64,000 bases of DNA, taken from assembly GCA_033816765.1 (NCBI GenBank), contig CM066299.1, forward strand, positions 496,001 to 560,000, written 5' to 3'. Positions 33,188 through 45,042 of this stretch are shown here, in pieces. Position numbers and translations under genes: made by a program. Source of the DNA: Nothopassalora personata (lineage: Eukaryota; Ascomycota; Dothideomycetes; Mycosphaerellales; Mycosphaerellaceae). Position 1 is the first letter of the stretch, and each line of letters opens with the position of its first letter. Under the pieces are notes generated by a model. It ran no database searches. It saw nothing but the letters and a program-made list of their open reading frames with translations, and was not told the origin of the DNA.

Positions 33188-35008
33188 ATGTCCGAGGACA
33201 AGGTCCGAGTGATCAACATCGAGAAAGTCGCACCGGGAGATGCCAAAAATGGAACGCTCAAGGACAACATCATCCAGTATGAGCATACCGGGCTGGACGA
33301 GAACAACAGACCGGATTATCATGATCGAGAGACGAACAAGATCTTGCGGAAAGTGGACTGGAGGCTACCGCCGGTGCTGGCCGTGTTGTATCTGCTGAGC
33401 TTCTTGGACCGCTCGAACAGTAAGTCCGGCAGTGCAGTGTTTGAAGAACCATCACTTATTTCGAGCAGTTGGCAATGCGAAGATCGCCGGCATGACCGAG
33501 TCGCTCAACATGACTGGCCACCAGTACAATATCGCCCTCACAGTCTTCTTCTTCCCACACGCCCTCTTCATGGTGCCTTCGAACATGGTCTTGAAAAAGC
33601 TCAGTGCTTCGACATGGTTGGCGATTCTGATGATACTCTGGGGTACGGTCATGACGATGCATGGTGTCGTGCAGACGTATGGGCAACTTTGTGCCGTGAG
33701 GACACTGCTTGGCTTGTGCGAGAGTGGCTTCACACCGGCTGCGCAGTATCTGCTGAGTTGCTGGTATGCTGTAAGTGCACAATCTCGTACGCCAAGCCTG
33801 ACGACCTTAGCTAACTTGGACTCAGCGCTTTGAATTTCAGACGAGAGTCGCTTTGTTCTACAGTGCCGCTACGCTCGCTGGCGCATTCTCCGGCCTCCTT
33901 GCTTATGGCATTCAGAAGATGGACGGTACTGCGGGATACGAAGGATGGAGATGGATGTAAGTGCAGCCCATACCTGCTCAATGCTGAGTTCTGGTGACTC
34001 GCCGAACTCGTCATGGGCATTTTACACGAGCTCAGCTCTGTGTGGCAATCTAGTCCGAACACGGCTGACATGTCGACAAAGCTTCATCCTTGAAGGTATC
34101 TTCACTGTGGCAGTCGGGGCGTGCGTCAAATTCGTGCTTCCAGACTCCCCACGACAATGCAAATTCCTCACCGAACGCGAGAAAGACATCATCGAACGCC
34201 GTATCTACGAAGACGCAGGCACCAAAGACGGCGAGGTCGACCACAACGACAAGCTCAGCCTCAAAGCCATCTGGAGCATCTTTTCCGACTGGAAGATCTG
34301 GCTCTGGGGCATCGTAATCTGTGGCCAAAGTATCCCGTACTACGCTTTCAGCTTCTTCGCACCCACGATCGTGAAAGAGCTGGGGTATAAGAGCTGGCAG
34401 GCGCAGCTCCTGCTGGTCCCGATATATATTCTGGCGTGTATTGCCACAATCATCGTCGGACTTACATCGGATCGCAAGCAGACCAGATGGAAGTTTATTG
34501 TGATCCCTTATTCCATTGCTGCTACTGCGTTCGTTGCGCTGCTTGCGATACCGCATCCGAAGTTGCCGGGTTTGACGTATGGGTTCTTGTTTCTAATTCC
34601 ACTTGGACGTGAGTGTAACGACAGCAGTTCTTGGGACTAATAGTCTGACAATCGTGTGTAGTTTCGACTGGTATCGTCGGCCTCCTCTCCTGGGTCGCCA
34701 ACAACCTTGCGCCCTCGTGGCGAAAAGCAATGGGCATTGCCATGGTCTGCTGTCTCGCCAACCTAGGCGGCTCCATCGGCTCCAATATCTACCTCGCAGA
34801 GGAAGCACCTCGATACTGGCTTGGCTTTGGCTTCAGCTTGGGCGTGCTGGTAGCGGCTATGGCTTCGGTCTTCACGCTCAGAATTGCGCTGATCAGGACC
34901 AATGCGAAAAGAGACAAAATGAATGTGGAAGAGGTCAAGGCCATGTACTCGGAAGAGCAGCTGCTGGCCATGGGTGATGCGAGTCCGCTGTACCGATATG
35001 TTGTGTAA
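33188..35008 (+). CDS. Dal5-like MFS transporter (anion:cation symporter family), five exons
   Basis: Exons deduced by reading frame and splice sites: 33188-33419, 33469-33770, 33826-33956, 34082-34608 and 34662-35008, giving 512 residues, the usual size for fungal allantoate-permease-like (ACS family) transporters. Introns start GTAAGT or GTGAGT and end CAG, AAG or TAG; phases agree at all four junctions. Family hallmarks visible: [15 protein letters not shown] at the first junction (TM1), [58 protein letters not shown], and [13 protein letters not shown] in the central loop. The protein should sit in the plasma membrane and import a small organic anion such as a carboxylate, nicotinate-like or ureide compound; the substrate cannot be told. 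An in-frame ATG at 33152 would add 12 residues. This is the only clearly intact gene between the inverted transposons. Confidence 0.88.
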
Positions 35009-35832
35009 GTGGTACGATAGGATGTGCACGGGCATGGTGATGGAGTATATTGGTATAAGGTTACGGCTGTATTGACGTATCTGTTACAAGACCCTTGTGG
35101 ACAACGATGTTACGAGACCTCTGAGGACGATACATCGAACAGTATTCGGCACGAACAGGCTAGTGACGACTGCAAGGATTGGGATCTCACGAACGCAGCG
35201 TTGCCTGATTCATACCCACGAGCGTGATGTTCTCGAAAGCTGCTTCGCGATTTTCAAACGACGAGCCAAAGTCTTGGCGATCGTGAGGAGTCCGACAATG
35301 GCGAGAATGTACGCACGTTTCTCGACAAGTAGTGATGGCTCGAAGATACCACCTGGAGCCATTGATGATTGCGTATTCTGTATAATACCACTGCTCAAAT
35401 ATGGTGCATGGAATGACAGAGTCACGGAGCGGCACGCCAGATAGGAAAGAACCGCCTCGAAAACCTCCGTTCGACACTTCGCTGTACCTGCTGCTCCATA
35501 CTTCTGCATGCTTCCTCCCTCATCATCGGCTGCTCGATGACGAGATTGATCCAATGCGTGATGTGTGGACGGATTTGCTTGCCCGCATTGTGCATACTGC
35601 AATCGTCGTGCAACCGGCGCTTTGATGCTGCATGCAGGTGCCAGATGGAGACAACAGCAGGCAAATACCTACGGCCCTATATGTCAACTAAAATAGATAC
35701 TCGGGACGCTCTTTCCTGCTAATACACACATAAAACTTTCATTTCAAGTGAATATTCAGTGTGTGCAGAAGTGCTAAGCCATGAATCGTGAAGTCGAAGT
35801 GAATGTTCGTACTCGGCAGACATGCTTAGGCG
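35009..35832. other. Region between the MFS gene and the right TIR element
   Basis: No coding sequence is supported; the open frames present are short and overlapping on both strands. The 3' untranslated region of the transporter should lie at its left end. The sequence is not RIPped right up to the transposon edge at 35833. Confidence 0.4.
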
Positions 35833-35866
35833 GTGGCCTAGGCTTACAAAACCGGCAAATACGCGT
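35833..35866 (+). repeat. Left terminal inverted repeat of the TIR transposon
   Basis: Matches the reverse complement of 40590-40624 over about 30 bp (GTGGCCTAGGCTTACAAAAC then CGGCAAATAC), after which similarity becomes patchy (ATTC and AAAT words). The same end, once, terminates the truncated left copy at 23606. Confidence 0.9.
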
Positions 35867-36449
35867 ATTCGAAATCCTCACTCGCTGCACTCGCTCTTCC
35901 TTAACAACCATTAACAATACTGCTGCGACTCGCCAACTGCTGCGACTCGCTATTGTCGCACAACAATACTGCTGCGACTCGCTATTGTCGCCTACAATCG
36001 TAGCGAGTCGCGGCGGTATTGTCGCTTCCTCCTACTACGTAGGTGAGTTGGGCTCCTTAATAATAGTAGATAGTAAGTATTAAGGAGCTCACCTCACTTG
36101 CTATTGTTATATTATAGCGGCGGGTATATTAACTTCTACTGCTGTTACTATTTCTTCGACTCTATACTTATCGACATGTACAAATCTAACTATAGACGAC
36201 TCACTTAGCGATATTGGCCTTAGAATAACGACAACGACAGCGATAGCGACAGTACACCTAATCCGCGCTTACCCTTATAAACGCGGTTATTACTATAGCT
36301 TACGATAGCGTAAGTGCGATTCCGACTCGTTAGGCGCACGTAGGTAGACTAATGTTTAAACCTATAGTGCATACCGCCGCCCTCGTACCGCCGATACCGA
36401 CGATTTCTACTACGTGAGCGAGTCGACATAGGTACAATAGCTAGGAGAC

Positions 36450-36983
36450 TCGTAGAAGATAGATAAGGGTAGTGTAAAGGTTACGAAGAATAATTTGCGC
36501 AAGTTCGACTAGGCTAGCCGTATTATAGAGACTAAAGAGGGTATGTGTCTTATAGTAGACTCGCTATACTATATATACTAACTCGTATTAATAGGTAAGC
36601 CGGCTTAGACGGACTACGATGCGTGTAAGAGAGCTAGTATACGCTATATAGTCTTTACTACTAATACCGATAAGACTTGCGCGTATTATAAGCGTTACGC
36701 GAAGGCTCGCTATAACTCTCGTAAGTTAGTTAAGGAGCCTAGCGAGTCTAACGAGTCTAGCAATGGTTTATTTAAGGCTGTCGAGGGTGTTTTAACTACT
36801 TCTAGCGAGGCTAGCGAGGTTAGTAAGGCTGGCGAGTCTAGTACTCGCCCTACTAATAATATATCGACTCGCTTAGCCGCGGCGGAGGATCGTATTTAGC
36901 AATTGGAGGATACTATTAGCCGCTTAATTGAATTTATTAGCGGTCTACTAGGTGGCGAGTTAGTCGCTAAATTTCGCTCTTAG
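36450..36983 (+). pseudogene. RIPped Cys-cluster and coiled-coil ORF of the TIR transposon
   Basis: A frame through TAG codons from about 36450 to the stop at 36981-36983 reads a C-rich zone (KEGMC, IGKPAQTDYDACKRA, TNTDKTCAYYKRYAKARYNS). Several Tyr residues there were probably Cys before TpG to TpA changes, suggesting a zinc-binding domain. It then has a Ser/Glu-rich linker and a C-terminal helix AEDRI...QLEDTISRLIEFISG typical of a short coiled coil. It is convergent to the transposase. It may be a DNA-binding accessory protein; the function is inferred only from appearance. Confidence 0.6.
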
Positions 36984-39129
36984 TAATAATATAATATTAA
37001 GTAGTCTACCTCCTGTCTATATACTACGAGTCTATACTTCCCTCTACTTTTTCGGTCTTAGCTAACTCGTAGATAGCTCGACAATAAGCCTATTTCTCGG
37101 TGCCTTTATACGCTAGTTGTCGTTAGGTAGACTCTAAAGCAATGGCTGCGAGTCTAGCTACGAGTCTAGCTACGAGTCTAGCTATGTAATTATCGAAGTA
37201 CTAGTTGCTGCTATAGACTCGCTTAAGGCACTAGTTACTGCTATAGTCTCGCTTAAGGACTCCTTCTTAATCTCTCTAATTTAACTCGTAGCTAGACTCG
37301 TACGCTCTTCCTTTACCTTCTTAACCGATGCTTCGCTAGCTAACGTACTTACTAGCTTATTGCCTAAACCTTTCCCTATAAACACTAAATTCTACTATCG
37401 AGAGGGGGCTCTAAACCCCGTTAGCTACGGAGACGAAGACGAAGAGGATTAAGGGCTGCTAGCTATAAGATTAATACACTCTAGAGACTCGGCGATTAGA
37501 GTTATAGTATGTCGATGCGGTAAGCTACGACTCGCTAGACGCTTCTCGCTCTAGCTTACTACACTCGCTAAACGAGAAGTAGCCTAACTCGCTGTAGTAG
37601 CCTAGCGAGTAATGCCCTAATCCGCTAGACGTACTATAGCACTCGCTGCTATACTCGCTCGCTAGTCCTTAAGCTTACGCTCGCGTCGGCGGTCCACGTC
37701 CTTTATAAGTTCGCTAAGACTAGCTAAGGACTCGTTACTACTCGAGTCCTCTACTACTCCTCGTCTATATAGATTATTTAAGGCTCCGCGACCTTAGTTA
37801 ACCTAATACGTAACGTTAACTAGTACTTCTCGCCTATCCTTCGCGTTCTAGATACCCTTAGTATACGGTATTAACATGTCCTCGAGATCTCGCTCTCGTA
37901 GGCTTAATTTGCTTAGAAGAATAGGTACATTATCTTTAGCAGCCTTTACGAAGAGGAAGGGCGGTGTAGTATAAGGACGTGTAAGCTATAGGCCTAGCTT
38001 ATCCGCGCCTTCTTAAAAGACGAGGTTATAAAGCTAGGTTATCGTATCTACTACTTTAGCTAAAGACGACTCGTAGCGAGTCCATCGTCCGGTAATTTGC
38101 CACGCGCTAAGGAGCTTATGCGGCTAATACTTCTATGCCTTAAGGTCCCCCTTACGTTTAATAGTAAACGGCACCTTATATAGCTTAACGGATATTATTA
38201 GGCTAGGTCCCCTAGGCGGTTAAGATAGCTTTTCGGCTTTACCCTAGACTAACGAGATAGGAACACTTATGCTACGAGCCTTAACAATACCAGTCCGTAG
38301 GCCCTAAGTAGCGCTCGACAACGGGTTAATTCTAGCATTGCTAAGCTAGCGAACATAAGTCTACTTATTGCGAGCGAGTACCTTATTAGCCCGACTATAG
38401 CCACTCGCTACGAGTGATGTATAAAGACCGTATCTAGTAGTGCCGTTCGGTTTCGAAGGGGTCTCGGTGCTAGGAATCGGCGATAAGGGCAAAGGCGGAC
38501 TCGTTACGGACTCGCTAGGCTCGATAAAGGCTAGGTTAGGTATACTACATTTACTACACCTTAGTAGATAGCCGTAGACCTCGCTATAAACTAGAGAAGT
38601 CTTTACTAACTTGTGTATGCAAAGATCGTCCTAAGTTAGAGCTAATATAATGTTAGAAGTAGTAGGAAAAGACTCGTAGGAAAAAGGACGTAGGACGTAG
38701 ACTCGTTGCTATATAACCTATAATAGCTCACCGGCTTAAGCGAACAAGTCTATTGTTCGTTCCGTTAGCTCTAATCCGTTAAGGCGAGTAGGCGGTATGT
38801 ACTTAGCGAGTCCCCCTCCACCTCGGAGATATTGCGTAGTCTCGTTTCGTAGATACTAATAGGCGTAGACATGCAATTTCTTAGGGCCTAGGCTAGGGCC
38901 GGCCTCGCTACCGTCTAGTGTTAATAGATAGCTAGCAGTAGTAAGCTTCTTATTAACCTACTCTAGCGTTAGAGGCGGTAAGTATGTAGTAAGGTCTATA
39001 AGGTATTAGCTATAGGATTTGTAGACTCGGTTAAGTAGAAGTAGTAGCGAGTCCCCACTTAAGCTATAGCGAGTCCGCACTTAAGCTATAGCGAGTCCTC
39101 CCTTAGCTAAGCTAGGACTCGTAGCTATA

Positions 39130-39800
39130 GTAGCGCTAGACTCGCTACTATAGACACCCCGGATTAACGTACCGTACTAATCGACTCGCTCCTTCCACTA
39201 GCGAAGCTCCTCGTCCTTAGGGTTAAGTAGATGCCTACATAGTCGTGCTCCTTTCAACTCTAGGTAGTTATATAGGATATCCGGTATGCCGTTCACATGC
39301 GATTCTAGGTTATGACGACGGATACGATAGCGGTTCTACTCGTTAACGAACGATAATATAACACTTCGAAGGATTAGAATATAGATAGCAGCGAATGCTA
39401 TCCTATCTACGGCTAATGCTTCCTTAAAGAGTCCTATTGTAATATACTAATTAAAGAGGTCTCTCTAGCGATTAAATATAGCCTTAGTAACCTCGCCCCA
39501 CTAGTGTTCGATAGTTTAATTGCCCTTGCTTAAGGTGTACTAGAAGGCCTTATCGAACGTAAGTAGATTGCTAGCGAGTCGCTCTCGGACTCGTAGATAG
39601 GCATCGGCTAGTATAGGCGTCTTAACGCCCTAATTAGATCGTACGCGATTTAGCACCCTACTACCGTAATGTATTACTCTAACGTATTAAGCAAATATAG
39701 AGAACTTCGTCTTCGCTATAGGCCCTATATAGTACTAGATAACCCGCCGAGAGTAGACGTTAATACAAGCGTAGATCTGTATCTTAAAGCGCTCGTATTT
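39130..39800 (-). pseudogene. RIPped rve/DDE transposase core of the right TIR element
   Basis: On the minus strand the frame reads IYACINVYSRRVI, then YYIGPIAKTKFSIFA, RSN-GVKTPILADA and the WWGEVTKAIFNRW block with helices behind it, the same as in the left copy but with fewer substitutions in parts. The pattern is that of an integrase (rve) core with D-D-E residues; both Asp codons are changed to Asn and TAG codons occur. A Ser-rich continuation of this ORF can be followed loosely down to about 37000. It would have cut and joined the element's TIRs; it is inactive now. Confidence 0.75.
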
Positions 39801-40518
39801 TAGAAAGGTATCGATTAACTAGACGTCGTTAGGACCTTCTACTTTTAGCCTCGCATGTCGCGGTGTTGTAGGGTCTCGCATTATAGGATTGCGAGAGATA
39901 AAAGGGACAGGGTCAATCGCACGAGCGAGTGTCCTAATACGGTCGCTAATAAAGTTAGCGAGTCTAGTCTACGAGTCTATAGACACCGAGTCTGTCCTAC
40001 CGTCTAATAATATAATGACTCTTACGTAGCTCTCTTACTAGCTTACGATAGCCCTAGTCTTACTAATAGCTACTGCTTATAACTTCCTAAAGGACTCGCT
40101 GTATCTTAGGCTCTATAGCTAGAGCTTGTTCTTTACTAAGACTACGCTTTAATCTAATACCTCTTCGTAGCTCTTAATACTAGCGAAGGGTAAGGTCGAA
40201 TCTATCGAGGCGGAGGATAGCATAAGACTCGCTATCGTCGAGGCTATATTTCTAGAATAGTTCCTCGACTCGCTAGCGTAGCTCGGCCTAGCGAGCCTAA
40301 TTATAAGCCTAATTATCCTCGCGAGTCCCTCGCCACTCTACGAGTCGCTAGCGGAGGGTCCGTTCGCTAATTCGAACACCGTAGAGATTGAAGAGGTTGT
40401 CTTGAATAGCTGCCTATATGAATTCAGCGGTAGTCTATAGCTCGATATCGATGCGAAAGGGCTCTAGATCGATCGCTGGACGTGGCATTGTATAAAGCAA
40501 TGTAGCGAGTGTACTGTT

Positions 40519-40558
40519 AGACAAATAGCGAGTCTATAAGACAAATAGCGAGTCTATA
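40519..40558 (+). repeat. Two tandem 20-bp units near the transposon end
   Basis: The unit AGACAAATAGCGAGTCTATA occurs twice in a row just inside the right TIR. It contains the GCGAGTC word that recurs through the whole element. Confidence 0.85.
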
Positions 40559-40589
40559 ATAATGAGGATTGAGGATTGCGAATTTTGAA

Positions 40590-40624
40590 TGCGGGTATTT
40601 GCCGGTTTTGTAAGCCTAGGCCAC
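40590..40624 (-). repeat. Right terminal inverted repeat of the TIR transposon
   Basis: Complement of the left end at 35833. Followed outside by TGTCCTTAGCG, after which un-RIPped gene fragments begin. Confidence 0.9.
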
Positions 40625-41280
40625 TGTCCTTAGCGCGACAATCCCGGCCCGCTCACGCACACAGATGCACAAACCTTCAGGTCGTGCTCAGGGATTTGGG
40701 CCACAACCACACTGTCGGTCAATTCTGTCTTAACAACCCAATCACGTACAGCATTAATGCCCGGCAAGACCTGGACTGAAGAGCGCTACCTCACCAATGT
40801 CCGCATCCTCGAGCGCTACGTCAAGGACCCTAGTCACAATCCGAATGGCATCAGCAGTGTTGACTACGCGGCGGCTATGCAGCATGAGCGCCACCTAGAG
40901 CAGGGAGGCCGCTCTCGAATTGGCGCGACAACCATCACCACAGCTGGAAGGACACCAAGGCTGAAGTGTTGCGCAACAAGAGCCATTGCAACAAGAATGG
41001 TACAAAACGCCAGTAAAATAAAGAGATGCTGGCTAGGATCGCGGCTGAAGATGCACTGATCGAGGCCACAACCGCTTCAAGCGCGCCACGGGTGCGATTG
41101 ACGAGGACGAAGTGGCAGACCAACGTCTGCGGATGAAGCTGCAGATAGTACACCTAAGCATAATACCCCAGTTGAGTCCACTGCAGATGTCGATGAATAG
41201 GGCGAGCGTGAGGTCAACGGCGATACATCGAGAGAAGCTCAGCAGGGCAATGGTTTGAGGCGGCGGGGAGGAGAATGGCG

Positions 41281-41854
41281 CAAGTAATTTACCAAAAGTC
41301 AATCACATCCACAAGGTCCCAAGAGTTTATGTCTCCGACCTTGAGTGGAGATACTACGGCGAAAACAGCTTCTGGATTGAGTACATCAGCGAGCCAGATG
41401 CTGCCTTCATCAAGGCACTCGACGAAATCGCCCAGGTCGGAGGCCAGCTGTTTGAGGTCCGTTTTCCTTGCTTCGAGACCACGGCCGAAAGGGTCTTCCT
41501 TGGTGTCACGGCCTGTGTGGTGCAGATGTCAGACTTCCCAAGAATGTCCCGATGGCCGATTGCATCTACGAGTTCAGCTCAGAGAAGCTGCAAATGTACG
41601 ACGAGCACACCGGCACCAGAGACTGGGCAAAGGACTTCAAACTGACCAAGGTCAAGCTGGAGAGTGGATCCGTGATCGACTGCTGGATCTGTGATGTCGA
41701 CAACTGTGACTGGTGCCAGGGATGGGACGAGCGTACAGCAGCTGACGTGGCTCGCATGATGGATGCTCTGTCGGCAAGAAGCATGGAGGCCAGGATCACA
41801 CAGGTGAGAACATGCGAGACTGATGGTATCACCAATTCTGCAGCAGAAGAGTAA
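41281..41854 (+). pseudogene. CWxC/CDWC family gene, copy 1, frameshifted
   Basis: An upstream frame reads RVYVSDLEWRYYGENSFW...QVGGQLFEVRFPCFETT. The sense then moves to a second frame, from about 41490, reading GLPWCHGLCGADVR, DCWICDVDNCDWCQGWDERT and on to TAA at 41852-41854. Both parts match copy 2 in order, so this is one gene with a frameshift near 41480. The paired CxxC motifs suggest zinc binding. Further upstream (40757-41270) only decayed fragments remain. Family unknown to me. Confidence 0.6.
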
Positions 41855-42950
41855 GCATACAAGCATAGTATGAGGGAGAATATGTCGGCGTCCAGTGTAG
41901 GACTGGCCTGCACTGGGTTGTACAATAGCCCGGGCCCGTAGCATGCTGAACATTATCTACACCAATACTCTATTCATGGGATATAATGTGCACATATGTT
42001 GTTCATTCAGGAGGAGTACTTAGACGAACTTAAGATTGAACCTCCCCAGCTTCGTTACTCAGTATGGCTGCTCTCCCGATAGACGGAGCTTATACATGCG
42101 CAGTCGGCGTATGCTCCTATTTAATGGCAACATCGTATATCCGTCGTTCCCTCACTTCTCCATGCTGGAGAGATATTATTTCTCGTGCGTTCCTCGAAGA
42201 GCTACACAGTAGCCTGCTCAGTGAGCAGCTCAGCAGCCAAATAGACCCGCGTAAGGCTCTAGATACACATGATTCTGCTTCTCAAGCTACTGCCAATCAT
42301 CGGATTGGCCCGTGAAGCATGTTGTCCGCGCATCTTCCACATGTGAAGATTCCAAAACGCGCGAGCGTTAGCGCGACAGCACGACGCCTCACTCTACTGA
42401 CACTAAAACTTTCGATGCGCCACATCTGAGGCACCGAAACCTCAGTTTCGTCATTGGGCAGGGAGATAATTACGTTATGGCGCTTCAATGGTCCGCACGA
42501 GCTCAGCTCACAGTCAAGCGCTTATTTGATAAGTACGTATTCGACATCGAAGACAACCCTAGCGGCACTATCCATGAGAGTTGGGCAGCAGAAATGCTCG
42601 TGCAAAGACATCTAGGCATGACGACCTAGAGTCTACTGGATTTGCTCGGCAAGCATCACCGAAGATTGAGAGGCGAAGACGCACACTTGGCCGCAGACAC
42701 GGACAATATGCGTGGTCGACGGCGACAACACGGAAGGGACACGCTGGCTGAGCTTGCAGTAGAGGATACGCGAGTTGGAACGACTATTGCATATCAAGCA
42801 GCGTCTCAGCCACCCACGAGCGATAACTAGTATATCGAAGTCGACAGAGCGGAGGGAGCAAATCAGCAAGATAATGACCAAGGTACAGGAGATGGCGCTG
42901 GAGACGATGATCAACGCGACGGGCGAAATGAGAATGGTCAGGTCGGGACG

Positions 42951-43673
42951 ATGGACGAGGACACCTTCGACAATGATCGCGGTAGTAATGGCGACAATGC
43001 AGGACCACAAAAGCGCACTCGCCTGCCGATGGTCCACATCCATGAACTCGAGTGGAGAAGAAATGGCATCTACCATGTTAGCACCTTAAAAGATCCTTAT
43101 GTCCCAGAAGACTCCGACATTGCCCAGTATGGAGGTCAAGTTCTATCAGTCAACTTCTGGCAGTTCCGCAAAAAGCGCGGCATAGATCCTGGCTGGCGTC
43201 AAGTCATGGTCTGCGACCCCAATGTCTGCATAACGTGCTTCGAGAACGACCCAGCAGCACTACTTTCTGATGGCAGACTCGAGCTTGGCCCTCGAGATGG
43301 TCTACCATTCTGCCACTTGTTTCGCGGCGTAGATGTCCGAGGTAAGCGCCCCTCAGCTGGTGGCAAAAGTTCCGAGGGTCCGTGGATCTAGACGTGGGAT
43401 CAGAGGAGACTGCTGCAGTACGATGATCGGCCCGGCACCAAAGGGTACGGTGGGGTATTCGATCGTCCTGATATTGAGATCGCTACTGGCGAGATCGTGG
43501 ATTGCTGGGTCTGCAAGGTCCAGCGTTGCGATTGGTGTCGGGAGTGGTACAATGGTACGACGGATGCGGATGTACTCGAGACGATAGAAAAGCATTTTGG
43601 CAAGGCGAAGGTCGATGAAGAGGAGTACCATGCTCAGCAAGCAGAGAAGAATCTTCAACATGATACTGACTGA
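42951..43673 (+). pseudogene. CWxC/CDWC family gene, copy 2, in-frame TAG
   Basis: The ATG at 42951 is preceded in frame by an acidic Asp/Gly/Asn-rich stretch reaching back to about 42820, so the true start may be further upstream or spliced. The frame reads VHIHELEWRRNGIYHVS, QYGGQVLSVNFWQFRK, a Cys patch (CDPNVCITCF) and GLPFCHLFRGVDVR, reaches TAG at 43389-43391, then continues in the same frame through EIVDCWVCKVQRCDWCREW to TGA at 43671-43673. The stop may be a nonsense mutation (CAG to TAG). A GTAAGC donor at 43343 cannot restore the frame with the nearby acceptors. Tandem paralog of the gene at 41281. Confidence 0.6.
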
Positions 43674-45042
43674 TGAATGTGGAGTGACACAGTCGTCAAG
43701 GGTAGCTCTTTGATATGCTCCCCCCAAGGATCGATGCAGGGTCGATTAAATTACCTGCGATCCGTCAATAGTGCCCAAGCCCTTACCTGCGTGGGATGTC
43801 CAACAAAACTCGCAGCAACCGCGAATAAGTATAACAGGCCGATCCTGCTCGGTACCAGGATAGTAAGTCTGCTGAATAGTCAGCCTTCACCATCATGACT
43901 GATGCCTATCCTGGGTTCGAGACCACACAGTCGCAGGCTTTGTCCTTTGTTGTTTGCACCTGTCAAAGATGTGTTTGGCTGCATCTATATCCGGCCGGAG
44001 CAGGACAAAGGGACTTATAAAGTCCGGCAGTCGAGTCTCACCCATCAACGGGAGGAATGCCGTATTTTCGCTGGCCGGGTACACTCATGATATTAACAGG
44101 ATTGCAGCTTCAACAGTTCTGTGCTCGTGGCCACAATGTCATCGAATAGCGACAAATCACGACCTATCGTAAGACCAACGCCAAGGCCATCAGAAAGCTG
44201 TTGGTTGTTCGCTGGGCTAATGTCGTTTCAAGTCCCCCCAAATGCAAAAACCTTTGTTTGGTCATCAAAATGTCCGTCTAAGTGCCCAACCTGTAGCTTC
44301 TATCAATGTCTGACTAATTATCGACAGCGACACGGGGATAAATACTGATAGGCATGAGAAAATTCAGATGAATGCTTGAGAATCTCACTGAGAAGCACGG
44401 TCAAGAAGATACGGCAGAACAGCGACGACGTTCATGGACTTTTAGATGACCACGGCGACTTCTTTTCGACAAATGGAGAGCGAGAACTCAAAAGCAACGG
44501 AAGGACAGGGTTGACCGTATCGTGGGAGGCGACTTGCAGCCTTTTTTTGATGACTCCTTACCAGTATTGCCATCTACTCGAACGGGAAGGGTTGGCTTAA
44601 CACGCGGTCCCAAATATTAGGCTGAGAGCTCTGTTCCTCTCGTACACCGTCCTGAATTGGATGGTGTTCTTGGACTACGCTCGGGTCCGTGCGGATCACC
44701 GCGTCTCTGCTTTCTCTATGGACGACATGAGAGCAACACATAGCACCGCTCATTCTGAGATAAAACCCTAGACATACAATGTAAACTTGGTCTCGCTGAC
44801 GGAGAAGAGATCCGGCGGCGGACTGGCGCCATTCGACAGTGCCGCTGCACAATCATCAACCGTGACTGGCCTCTTAAGCCTTGAAGGTGTTGAAAGGTCT
44901 CGTCGTCTTCTGGGATACGATTCGAAGTATCAGGACGGACCATCTTAAAGTGCAGAATCCGCCTGTGGACGTGGATTGAACTAGTCGATTAACGACCATT
45001 CGCACTTTTGATCACAACGCAAGCCCCGAATACCAGGCTTCC
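43674..45042. other. Intergenic, nothing recognised
   Basis: Only short frames on both strands with unconvincing composition. No RNA gene found. Confidence 0.45.

Larger units (their letters stand above)
35833..40624 (-). mobile_element. TIR DNA transposon with both ends (about 4.8 kb), RIPped
   Basis: Bounded by inverted ends GTGGCCTAGGCTTACAAAAC (from 35833) and its complement (to 40624). Immediately outside, the sequences read TTA-GGCG and GTCC-TTA, so a 3-bp TTA duplication is possible if the true ends lie 3-4 bp further out. The inside is saturated with TAG/TAA codons as expected from RIP. It carries an rve/DDE-type transposase relic on the minus strand, a Ser-rich extension, and a convergent plus-strand ORF. 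The left arm at 19530-23606 is a truncated inverted copy. I cannot place it in a named superfamily; the integrase-like core and TWA-like target are features to classify by. Confidence 0.85.

Noticed and set aside
19530..40624. A giant cargo-carrying mobile element (Starship-like)
   Set aside because: No DUF3435/tyrosine-recombinase captain gene seen; the flanks are explained by two ordinary TIR transposon copies.
44624..44650. A 14-bp match (reverse strand) to the conserved large-subunit rRNA word TACGAGAGGAACAG
   Set aside because: The match does not extend on either side into rRNA-like sequence, so an rDNA fragment cannot be supported.
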